This document shows positions 10,201-18,999 of a DNA stretch of 64,000 bases, in pieces. Both the position numbers and the translations under genes were made by a program. Below the pieces are notes generated by a model. It had not been told where the DNA came from. It saw nothing but the letters and a program-made list of their open reading frames with translations, and did no database searches. Position 1 is the stretch's first letter; every line of letters begins with the position of its first letter. The DNA comes from Spirometra erinaceieuropaei (Eukaryota; Platyhelminthes; Cestoda; Diphyllobothriidea; Diphyllobothriidae): positions 360,649 through 424,648 of the forward strand of contig CACRXP010000152.1 in NCBI GenBank assembly GCA_902702965.1, written 5' to 3'.

Positions 10201-12755
10201 CGCGCGTGAAATAATGCATACATGCATAGGTTATTTCATCGCTACGATTTGTCGGCACGTGAAAATGACCAACCATACAAACAACCGGGAAGATGCTTTC
10301 AGAAGACAAAACGTACTGGTCGAAATGGGCAAAAAAGAGGATGAGTAAACGCGCTGAACTGCAAGTTCTGCGACGTAAATCCCTTCCAGTTTTGGTTGCC
10401 GTGGGTACAAGCAAAAATGGCCAGTCAAGAGCCCGCAAGTTACTGCGCATGCAAAAACCTAAGTAACTGTCTCAGCGCAAAGCACATTTCAGGATTTTGT
10501 CAAAAGTTTTACTAGTTTGGGTCCAGCCGATAAGTTGGTCCGAGGGCCTACAGGAGACAACGACAAAAAGGGCGAACAGAACGTACCTCCGTTTCTTTGG
10601 ATTAACTCTGTGTATGCAGGCCGAAAATTTTTTCATTGCGACAGCCAGTGCTCGTTTGGACCGGTTTCGCTTCATTTCAATGAAAAATTCGCAGATAACG
10701 TGCTGTGTTAGGTAGACATCTGAAAGCTGAAAAGAAAACACACAAGCTTCCTTTGATGGTAAGTTGCAGAGAAGGCGTTGGTGGGTTGATATGTGGACCA
10801 CTATATATGCTTGACTGAAGAAAACATTAGTTTGGCTACGCGTAGAGTTCGTCCTCTAGTTCGTCCTACAGTTTGGATATACCAGTTAACGCAACTCCAG
10901 CACGACAGCCGAGGGGATACGATCTAATGGGTCGATTATGGGATGCTTGGCTTTGCGGCCGGTGGCAAATAAGTGCGAGAGCCGCTCTCCTTTGTTCATC
11001 ACCCCAGTGACTTGAGTAACCACTTCTGGTTTAGTTGTCAGCGTCAGAACCCAAACGCGGGCTGGGAAGACCAGATCCCTGATCCGGTTTATACTTGAAC
11101 TTGATGTACCGCGATCTAAATCGTGTACTCACGCTCTGTCCACCGATTTGACAGAGATGTGAATTTAAAGGCAAAACGAGGCTGGCATTTTTATTAAGTG
11201 ACAATGCCCGACGTAGCCGGTCTCGATGATGTCGCGAATTGTACCTCTTAGCACCTGACGACCTGCAGTGAAGGATCTGCAAGAGCTCGACCCGTCCACT
11301 CCATCAGCGACAGAGACCGAATACAAAAATCCCCAAAAAAACTTTCATATCTTGGTGAGCTGTGTTCAGCCAATTTTGAGTCGGTATCCTCGTCGACGCC
11401 TTAAGGTGATCAACGCCGCCGGATCTAGAGCAGAAAGACCGAGCTCGTGAGGCGGACGACGAAGAATGTGCCCAAGCCACCTCAGTCGTTTTTCTTGGAT
11501 GTTCTGAGAATGCCTCACGATGTTTTCGCAGTGAATGCGGACTGTCTCGTTTGAGGCTAAGTCGATTTATATCCCTCGGGGGTCAAGTTACTCCATTTTC
11601 GCATGGATGCATGCCCGGTACACGCGGACCTGAGCCACAAACACTTTCTAGGGATGGTCAGTGGTGCGGGTCCGAAAACACCCTAATTTTCTCATCGCTT
11701 ATGGACAAACCAACCGATTTAGAGACTTAATTTGCCAGCGACAGCACACAGCAGGGCGACGTCGTCGGCGAAGTCAAGGTCAACCGGCGCGCGAGGGCAA
11801 CTCCAACAGCAAGGTCATACAGGACCCTTCCAAAAGTCCGGTAAACAGCGCAGTTGAGCAGGATGGGCTACGGGACACAGCTTTGCCGAATATCGAACAG
11901 TTGGGACCGCGCAGTACTGTCATGAGAGGGGGCTCCAATCCTGGCGACTATTTGGCTGGTGTCCATTATTCGTCACAAGGGTTCACTATGTACTGGATCA
12001 AACACTGCGGCAAAGTCAGCAAATTATACGGCCGTCGGCTGCTGGTAGCCCTAATGGAATCTAGGCATGTGTTGCACTATGAATGGCTAGTCGACTTACC
12101 CACATCCAGTTCGAAACCTGGCTTGGTTAACTCTCGTCCTCAAGTCACGCACATCCTGAAATCGCCCGAGAATGACAACAGCGAAGGCCTTTGCAGCAAA
12201 GTAAATGAAGCTTATGCTGTCTAGACAGAATGGAATGCCTGCTCCCCCCGCGTGTCCTGAAAGGTGCCAGCTGTTGGCTGAGCCTGTCCCGGCCACACCC
12301 CGCCTTTTGCACTGAGCTCTTCTCAACTTATTTCAGCATTCATTTTTGAAGACCAAAAACTGGGAGTAAAATTAATAAATACGGGGACTATCAATGATCT
12401 GAAAGTCGCGTGCACGCACCTTTGTTATTTTGTTGATGGCTTCGTCCGCTGCTACGCGGATGTCTTGATCATCATGGCTGATCAGTTCAAACAGTGCTAC
12501 CATGATGTAGTTGAGGTAGCGCACTGAATGACTGGCAGAAATCGCCTGCATGCCCACGAAGGCGTCAGCCAGCTCGGATATCTCCTTCAGCAGTTTGGTC
12601 TTCCCTGAACCACTCACCGGAGGATGACTTAGGTCCGACATCTCAGAAGCCAGTTGACTATCGGTATTTCCAGTATCGGAATCAACTCCATCTTCTATCA
12701 TTCCCCATTGACCGAAAACACGAATGAGACGGTTCTCCAGTGAGTCGAAACTCAT
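1350..12755 (-). CDS. HTT: Huntingtin, N-terminal part (9 exons, 3' end beyond window)
   Basis: Large HEAT-repeat scaffold protein. Nine minus-strand exons (12420-12755, 10587-10726, 8816-8957, 8557-8698, 7132-7404, 6659-7045, 5265-5546, 1633-2013, 1350-1552) join with matching phases into 762 open codons. Recognition rests on ordered similarity to animal huntingtin: RVAADEAINKITK (human VADECLNKVIK), EMKRNRSKRALAVAMKKF (EIKKNGAPRSLRAALWRF), MYAINLLPVL (PYLVNLLPCL), IRRAAADIIVSTVIHSR (IRRTAAGSAVSICQHSR), CLQGCLLALRNL (ILGVLLTLRYL) and HTDPQVRGNA (HGDPQVRGAT). The start is the ATG at 12755, giving a short N-terminus like the human N17 segment but with no polyQ or polyP run. Codons shared between exons are completed correctly at every junction, which supports the model. 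The exon 6 donor is the least certain site. Later exons lie to the left of the window. The similarity is from memory of the human protein, not an alignment run. Confidence 0.9.
1633..2013 (-). CDS. HTT: HTT exon 8 (codons 568-695)
   Basis: Acceptor TCTTTCTCGTCTCCTCAATAG|GC, donor ACTGGTG|GTATGT. An acidic start (GETEEDHEFYPENSDTPAEN) is followed by LDIFEEILSGKLFPPAKWIL and SSQMLAVAYLGQLSKAS, the latter matching human [20 protein letters not shown]. Leaves one G, completed by CT in exon 9. Confidence 0.85.
2880..3127 (-). mobile_element. tRNA-derived SINE, family A (copy a1)
   Basis: On the minus strand a tRNA-like head (3127-3064) has box A TGGCCCAGTGGTTA and box B GAGTTCGAGCC about 40 nt apart, as in Pol III promoters. 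It is followed by a body about 180 bp long. Head and body recur at 9480-9745, 9290-9458 and 57772-58012, which makes it a dispersed SINE rather than a tRNA gene. Lies in HTT intron 7. Confidence 0.75.
4198..4358. repeat. (TCA/TCG)n trinucleotide microsatellite
   Basis: About 140 bp of TCA triplets with interspersed TCG and CAC units, preceded by TTC units. Sits in HTT intron 7. Long Ser, Asp and Met runs in the six frames are artefacts of this array. Confidence 0.95.
4680..4990 (-). repeat. Dispersed repeat R2 (copy 1)
   Basis: The reverse complement resembles 47340-47560 (shared TGTTGCATTTGCC...GGGGTGGTG) and 44975-45110 (shared GCCCTGGCTTCGCCAG and flanks). Unknown interspersed repeat in HTT intron 7, with no coding capacity recognised. 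Confidence 0.5.
5265..5546 (-). CDS. HTT: HTT exon 7, acidic linker (codons 474-568)
   Basis: Strong acceptor TTCCTTTTTTTTAG|AA and donor AACTCAGCAG|GTAGTA flank an open frame beginning STVDSETLDPENLSITDLEG and continuing with an Asp/Glu/Thr-rich then Lys/Arg-containing stretch (EGERRNVKRQ). Little sequence identity is expected here: it falls where human huntingtin has its long disordered, protease-sensitive linker between HEAT blocks. Assigned by splice signals, phase continuity (leftover G joins GC of exon 8) and position. Confidence 0.72.
6659..7045 (-). CDS. HTT: HTT exon 6 (codons 345-474)
   Basis: Acceptor TCCCTCTCTTGACGCAG|GT. Encodes SVRSFMEDWSEPSLETWWW...LSCLLYPASDEK..., equivalent to human [20 protein letters not shown]. 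The frame is open to a stop near 6615. The 3' boundary is chosen as CTCCCC|GTGCGT because it leaves one C that pairs in phase with AA at the start of exon 7. CAG|GTTTTC at 6722 and AGG|GTATTT at 6641 are alternatives that would need another, unseen exon. Confidence 0.75.
7132..7404 (-). CDS. HTT: HTT exon 5 (codons 254-345)
   Basis: Acceptor CCCTTCTCCCTTCAG|CTC, donor GTCGAGA|GTAAGC. Contains an insertion rich in Gly/Ser/Ala (KSGPPTGGNSAAVGAG) relative to human, then FEVATCLQGCLLALRNL, the counterpart of human TLLILGVLLTLRYL. The second half is a low-complexity linker. Phases match both neighbours (G|CT alanine and A|GT serine). Confidence 0.85.
8557..8698 (-). CDS. HTT: HTT exon 4 (codons 207-254)
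   Basis: Acceptor CCTCTTCTCTCTTAG|CTT, donor GGCGG|GTAAGA. Encodes LLLKSLLVKLESGKNYIRRA...SYRLLQQLA, aligned with human [20 protein letters not shown]...SWLLNVLLG. It has no starting Met and is short, so an ORF scan can miss it. It ends one base into a codon. Confidence 0.87.
8816..8957 (-). CDS. HTT: HTT exon 3 (codons 159-206)
   Basis: Acceptor CATCCCACGTCTTTACAG|A, donor AGCAGC|GTAAGT. Encodes RMYAINLLPVLRSIFERDEE...VWETLASSVPLIAEYI, the counterpart of human RPYLVNLLPCLTRT...VQETLAAAVPKI. An upstream AG (about 8990) is also in frame, but only the acceptor at 8958 completes the split AG|A arginine codon. Confidence 0.88.
9290..9458 (-). mobile_element. tRNA-derived SINE, family A (copy a3, partial)
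   Basis: Carries box B (GGGATCGAGCC) and the start of the body on the minus strand, but box A is degraded. Adjacent to copy a2 in the same orientation. Confidence 0.6.
9480..9745 (-). mobile_element. tRNA-derived SINE, family A (copy a2)
   Basis: Minus-strand head 9738-9688 has box A-like CTCAGTGGTTAGAGG and box B GGGATCGAGCC. The body (GACTGGCTGACGACGGCTAA and following) is shared with copy a1. Located just upstream of HTT exon 3, inside intron 2. Confidence 0.72.
10587..10726 (-). CDS. HTT: HTT exon 2 (codons 113-159)
   Basis: Acceptor TTTTCTTTTCAG|CTT and donor CGGAG|GTACGT. The frame reads LSDVYLTQHVICEFFIEMKR and continues to HRVNPKKR, matching the huntingtin helix LQLELYKEIKKNG...RPQK. 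It ends with two bases (AG) of an arginine codon completed by the A that opens exon 3. Confidence 0.88.
11290..12000 (-). mobile_element. RTE-like LINE remnant (reverse transcriptase)
   Basis: Minus-strand translation, with frameshifts, shows the catalytic box DLDFADDVALLC near 11765-11740. Farther on are NETVRIHCENIVRHSQ and QEKRLRWLGHILRRPP, typical of the C-terminal part of RTE-type LINE polyproteins. The 187-codon plus-strand ORF 11661-12224 is antisense to it and not a gene. It lies in HTT intron 1, in the same orientation as HTT, and is a dead copy. Confidence 0.75.
12420..12755 (-). CDS. HTT: HTT exon 1 (codons 1-112)
   Basis: Coding part starts at ATG 12755-12753 (MSFDSLENRLIRVFGQ...) and ends at AAG|GTGCGT, so phase 0. 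An open frame extends upstream of the ATG without homology, so it is taken as 5' UTR. Residues about 1-16 are amphipathic like the human N17 segment. Next comes an acidic, Ser-rich linker (about 20-50) instead of polyQ/polyP. From about 55 the first HEAT helices follow, ending in RVAADEAINKITK. Confidence 0.88.
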
Positions 12756-15700
12756 GCTTTCCCTAAAAAACGCGTCACGCAAAACAAAGGAAAAACAAAA
12801 CGTAATTGGGCAGAAATCTAGCCGTAACGTCGTTTTAGTGAAATGCAAACATAACACAATCTCTAAGGAATCGGTTGCATTTGACGCAAACAAACTGCGT
12901 AACCCGTCTAAGGTTGCGTGGTGGAATCATGTACGAGCAAACGGCAAAAGAAGTTGGGATAAAGCAGAACAGAACGGTAAGCGATGATGAATTCTTCGTC
13001 GCCGATAAGTAAGACCGCCACCCGTGACTTTAACAGTGGAGATCCGCGAAACGCCGACCTCGTTTTCCTTTTCCAAATCCATCGTGTTCCGGCGGCGGTG
13101 CCATGTCAGGGCGGGTGGAGATGAACGAGGGCACAGTGATTGATCAGACACTCACTCTGTCTTTCGCATGCTACCCTTATGCGGACGACCTAGTCGACAT
13201 CCACATACTACGTCTGTAGATTGGAGGACTGGGCTATGTAAAGACGCAGCGATAATCCAAATATATGCCAGACCTAATTCAGTCGATGTCTTCCTAGTCT
13301 TGGTTCCAGTGACAGATGACCGAATCGTCTGTGCATGTTGCGATCAAAAAAGCTCAAGTTTTCGGTTGCAGCTAGTGGCTGTCACTTTCTTCCCTTCATC
13401 GGGGAATTCATACCGATGGATACTTTTAAAAGTTCACAAATGCATGGGTTAAAAGACTTCTCTGACATTCGCAACATATGAAAAGGGTGTTCTGGAAGAC
13501 TGAGTTCGGAGGGTTCGATGTTAGAAGGCGTGGCTGACGAGTGAAAAGTGCGCCGATTAATCTAACTGAGTGTTAAGTTTGCATGGTCAAGTAAAGTTTT
13601 CACTCGAGTATGAGCTGGAAAAGGTTGAAGTAGACCAATGTCCCCTCCAGACCTAACGCATTTACTGGTAAGTCACGACCGTCATATCGTGGCGTTGTCA
13701 TCGGGTGCGAAGGCTCCAACTTAAAGCAAAGCTTAGTAGTTAGTACGGAAAAACGCAATCAAAAACTGCAGACAGGCAAAAGATAACTAACAATCGCTAA
13801 TTAACCGATGGTAACGGTTAAAAAAGAGACTAGCACAAGGTTATTGGATCAAAAGCGCTAGATTTCAGAGGGCTAGTGGTTGGTCTGAAGGATGACAGCG
13901 CTTGACGGTGTTCGGAAAAAGCACGCGTTTAGCGAAAAAGAATACTCATGCTTTAAATAAGTCGGCTGCGTTGATAGTTTCACAAAGATACGATTCTTTT
14001 AGTACAAAGGAAGTAAAAAGGAGTCAGGCTATGATACCAAAATATTTAATGTAGTTCCTCTGTTACTAATGATGATAGGCGTCAGTGAAATCTTCACAAA
14101 TGCAAACAATAAGTACGACTGGATCAACAGACTGCATGCAGCAGTTGGGTGCCTTTTACAAATGGCGCCTGTGTCTGCACGCAGTATAGTGGCAAATGCT
14201 TCGACATAATTGTCGAATGCAAGACAGCTACACTTACAACCAACAACAAGGATTTTTAAAAAAATAGACAAATGACAGTCCAGTCGTTACGAACGACATG
14301 CTCCACAACATGGCGGAGGCAGGGACGACGAATTGCACATTAGTCAGTTTGTAGTGATAGTAGACTTGAGCTGCATCCACCACGCTTTGCTCTCCCATTC
14401 ACTTAAGCCCGGTGCCAAGACAGATTTAAGGGGATCAGAGGCGGAATCGGGCGCTTTGTCTGACAAAACTAAACAGACCGTTTGCGCGTGCAGCACACAC
14501 CTGACAGGAAGTGCCACAGAGGCCACACCACAAGGCCCGGCTTTTGGCGCACCATGATAATTTAAAAATGCTTCATATGGCTTATAGTGGTGAATGTGCG
14601 CTGGGTGTGTGGGGATGAATTCCCCTGAGTCAACCTCGCTCTCTTTCTTCACCCTATTCGAGTTGGTCAGTCGTAGGACTGGAACACAGGGCAGACACTT
14701 AAAGCAACGGCATGGGGGTAGACGGTATGGAGGCAAGTCTGACGGACAGTACATATGGAACTCTGGCAACATGCAAAACCAACTGCAGAAATACTACAAG
14801 CAGTTTGGAGAAATAAACGAATTCTGACATCGATTTTTTTGCGCACTAACAGGACTCTTGCACGCGTTTCATGATTGAGGCCCAAATTGAAATTTTTGTT
14901 GAAGAGCGAATCTAGGGACATAGTGGGATTCAGATTCGTAAATCAAACATTGAACCAAACTAAACAGAATCCTCGGATTGAGGCATTTTCGAACTATGAC
15001 GGACACGGAGTATTTGTCTTGAAATACGTCCGCCGTAGAAAATTTGTTCAACTTTTCTGCACACTGGTAGATATTTAAGCAAAATGTCCGGCTATATAGG
15101 AGTTGTTTCATTCGAATTATGGCACTCATAATTACGTAATTAACATACGCACACTTAAGATTTAAAACGCCGTTTTTTCAGAAAAAACGCTCTAGTACGC
15201 ACCAGCATATGCTGGCGAAGCTAATTTGACCATTACTAATGACAAGAATGTGTGGCCCGCCGTTCCTCGTAGAGACAGAGACAAGGTATCAGTCACTGAC
15301 TCTTCAAATTCTATTTATGACGAAGATAAAAGGGGGTAGCTAAAAATTGAGAAAAGAGCTACAGCTCCTTACTCGCGGAAAGGGAAAATGTTGTTTGTTA
15401 AGGCTACACCTATGAAACTGTGGCTAGAAGCCGCATCATAGGAATAGAACCTTTCCATTGATAACGTGCTTGTGATATATTAAAATCAGGTTCATTAAAA
15501 ACACCGTCGACGGGATGAACAGCCGGTCCTGATCTCACGAGCAATCTTGTAGGGTCGCCGGCATCCCCTCGTCCCCTATTGGCCCTCAACTTCTGATCGA
15601 TGATTAGTTAGTTTTTTCCGGACATATTCTTGGGATGTCCCTGACTCACGGCGATGACTCTGGCTGTTGTAATTTCTTACCGGAGAATTCATACTGATTT

Positions 15701-18006
15701 CCAGATGAGTTAGCACAGGACTTGTTGTGAAGATGAAAGTTTGAATTAAGTAGTGGGTCATAGGCATAAGTAGTTAGAATTATGGCAAGAGTTATGTTGC
15801 GGCTAGGGTTGAGTTAAGCGTTTCGTCAGGACTATGTACATGATAAATTTTACTATTAGGGTAAATGGCCTAGTTAAAATGTGATCTTGCATTAATATTA
15901 CCGGCAGAAAAGAGTGAGACGTATGAGCTTTTTTTCAGGCGAGTTGGACTTGGTTAACGGGACCTATCATGACAATTTTGTCGCAATTCTCGTTATCATT
16001 CAAATATTTTTTTCATTTTTTCTATATTGAATTGATAGGCCTGAGTATTTTGCTTACTAGAATATCGCTTATTTTGTTTCAATATTATACTCCAATCATT
16101 TTATTTAGTGCTTTGACTGTGCATCCTTCCCGTTCCTTTTTATTGTTCACCTACAAAAGACCGTTAAGGCCAGCGCACATCTGTGATTCGTTCAAGACGC
16201 TTAGGCTAGATTTTAACGTGCCACAATCTAAATAGGTTGTTTGAGTGAAGAGGGACTTGCGCGCGGACCTAGGTAAGTGATGGTGTAGCTGCGTCTCGGT
16301 AAAAATGGTCTGTGTCCTCCCATTTCTATACCGCTGACCCCGTTCCTACAACCCGCATTGGCGTTCACACCTCTCTCTCTTCGTCGGTCTCTCCTCGGCC
16401 CTTCCCTGTAGTCACCCAGAACGCTGCTCTTCTCACCGATTGTTTTTCAGGTATGTAAGTATCAGCTCACCATCTAGGCAGGTGAATCCTTCGGTGTAAC
16501 TTATAGCGTTTTTACAATTAGCCTCTATAATATGTACCGTTAATTCACACCTCTATTATTATACCTTTAAATCTACCTAAACTTTTTTCTTACCCTTCAT
16601 GTTAATGAGCGTTGTGATGCGTTTACGACTCTATCCAGATTGGTCTTTGCCTGGATCTATTTCCGGAGCATCGCTACTCGGGTGTCGCTATTCTTGATTT
16701 CTTAGGCCGCTACAGGTAAACACAGTTCAAGCCGGTTATTTTTATGCGGTAAAAGTGCCCTACGTAAGTCTTTTTCAAGTGTGGAATTAAAGACGGCAAT
16801 CTGAGCATTGTGAAGTAGTTTGAAGCCTTTTTGCAAGAACGTTCGATGATAATAAACCTGGTCTTTGCCATTCAGCCACAATGTTAATATTTCTCAGTGG
16901 CTCCAGCTTGACAGAAACTGAATATTCTTCACCTTAAAGCTCGAATACTGGTTCGCTGGACCCAGGCTATCAGAAGGTCTTTTCTTAATCAACGGTTTGG
17001 ATATCGTGCCCATTCAAAGTGCAGAAAGCTTTGATGATCACATTTTATGATATTTTATATGATGGCCATATATTTATTTCGCAAAAATGATAAAATGCAC
17101 CGTATATCTCCGCACACACGTGTACATTTTTCGGTCTTTATCTATAAATAGGGTCATTTGTGGCCTGATTAACTCCCTTGCATATGATGATTTATACCCG
17201 AGTCTAGATACAGGAACGTCTTGTCAGTAGTTGGGCTGCAAAATGTAGCACGTCGGCATTCAAGCCCTCTTGTAGTTAAACGCTGTTCTGCCGAAGAACA
17301 GATAATCAATTGCATCCGTAGAGAGTTGAGCGTTCTGAGCCCGCTTATTACATATTAGTATACTGTTACTTGCTTTTAATAAGGCAGAATGTTGTTGATC
17401 GTATGATTCCGCTGTTTACGTTTTCGGTTTTTAACGGTTTATTTCTTAACGGTTTTGTTATTTTTGATTTTCTTTACCTATTCTCTACAGTTTTTTCATT
17501 CTTTACACTACTCTCTTCCATCATATGGCCGCTTTATTATACGGGGATACAAGGGCCTGGGCATTGTATGGATCCTCGCTCTTGAGGCAGTATTCATGTT
17601 TGTTGTAAGCACGGTATGATGCGGTCTCGCGTGCATCTTCCCACTCAAACAAGCTGCTTAAAATAGAATATACCCTATTTCCCCTAAAAATTTCTTTAGT
17701 TTATCTGGACAGGTCATATCTTCATCCTTGTGTGATTTGGTTAAATAGTTTAATTTACGTGATTCGCTTGAAAAGATTCTATCTGCTTATCGTATAATAC
17801 GCCTGCATTAAATGGATGATGTTGTGTTCGCCCTGCTTCTTTTCGTTTTGTAGCATATCGCACGCTCAAGTGCCGTCCGAATTTAACATAATGGGGGCTG
17901 GCGACTGGGATTTCACAGACCTGAGAGTCCCTTTAGAAGCATATTAGGAAGGAGTTAATGGGCCTGTATGTAAGTCCGCCAGTGAACCAGTCAACAGAAA
18001 ACACAT
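12756..18006. other. Intergenic DNA, largely featureless
   Basis: Region upstream of HTT. From 13500 it is AT-rich with only short ORFs lacking recognisable domains; 15969-16235 is a Phe/Leu/Ile-rich frame expected by chance in T-rich DNA. The HTT promoter should be near 12760-13200, but no TATA box or initiator could be called with confidence. The only repeat recognised is an R1 fragment at 14368-14560. Confidence 0.5.
14368..14560 (+). repeat. Dispersed repeat R1 (fragment)
   Basis: Resembles the start of the R1 copy at 40915-41300 (CGCTCTCTC..., then GGTGCCAAGACAGA and GGATCAGAGGCGG), with many substitutions. Confidence 0.45.
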
Positions 18007-18438
18007 ATGGCGGACCAAAAAGACAGAGTTGTGCCGTCAGGTGGCAATATTTTAGGCCAAAATGTCACTATACAAAACCCCAAGAATCGGCGTCCTGAAA
18101 ATCAACAGCCACATCTTGAATATATTATGGATGGCATTTCGTTCGCTTCTGTCCGTTCAAAAAGAAACATTGTCAAAAATTTCATAATCGTGGGCGCAAG
18201 GAAGGTTGCTGTTCAGCTGGCTAATCCGCCAAATCAAACGTACATAGTGCAGATGAGGTGTCTCAGGCACCCTTCCGCCCATTCCGGTTCAAATTTTCAC
18301 TCAAATCTGGCCATGTTGAACACAGAGTTTGATGCACGGACAAAGTGCCCTACGAACATTTTCAAGGGCATACTAGTACGCATGCAGATTGTACAGCCTC
18401 AGACATCATTCACATCTTCAAGCTTGCTTGACACATGA
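18007..18438 (+). CDS. Unrecognised 143-codon ORF
   Basis: ATG-started open frame, MADQKDRVVPSGGNILGQNV at the N-terminus, rich in Asn, Gln, Arg and Ser, ending with TGA at 18438. No signal peptide, membrane segment or domain was recognised. It is the longest ORF in an otherwise AT-rich region of short frames, which is why it is listed. It could be a single exon, a fragment of a transposon ORF, or chance. No second copy was noticed in the window. Confidence 0.25.
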   Translation: MADQKDRVVPSGGNILGQNVTIQNPKNRRPENQQPHLEYIMDGISFASVRSKRNIVKNFIIVGARKVAVQLANPPNQTYIVQMRCLRHPSAHSGSNFHSNLAMLNTEFDARTKCPTNIFKGILVRMQIVQPQTSFTSSSLLDT

Positions 18439-18999
18439 CTGAACGAAACGGTACTGAATGTCTCTGACAGAATTCTCCGGCTTACGGCTCCATTAAAATA
18501 TGACGTTTCGTTAGGTGTAATTCTATTCAGTGGAATGTTCTAACCTACCAACCGACCGATTCTTAATCCAATTGACCTTAATCCAGTATAGTTCAGTTTA
18601 CTTAAGGGTTACAAGCAATGTATCCGAAGACCACGTTGAAACCGACGCAAACATTCGGCGTCAAACAGACATGTCAAAATTTAAGTAAAATTTCTTAATG
18701 CCAGTTTACAGGCATTGTCAAGGAAGCGTTAAACACAAATCCGGCCAGAAGTGAAAAAACTCTTGTCGAAAAGAAATAAAAAAATAAAGTTGACAGGGTT
18801 TTTTATGGTTTGGAAGGTTCGGGAGAAAAAAACTGCTGACCACAAAATCTCGACCGCCAAGAAGGGGGAGGTTGAACGGTATCGGAGATTATCCGACGCC
18901 AACTTCTTTCATGAAGTTGGGGATAGTCAAAGTAAAGGCGTTGAGGAACAGCTGTCGCTGTTAGCCAACGAAATTGTCCATGGTTAGATAGGCCATAGT

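Noticed and set aside
11661..12224. 187-codon plus-strand ORF in HTT intron 1
   Set aside because: It is antisense to a decayed RTE reverse transcriptase whose FADD box and C-terminal motifs read on the minus strand.
15969..16235. Hydrophobic 88-codon ORF resembling a membrane protein
   Set aside because: T-rich DNA gives Phe/Leu/Ile runs by chance; no conserved motif.
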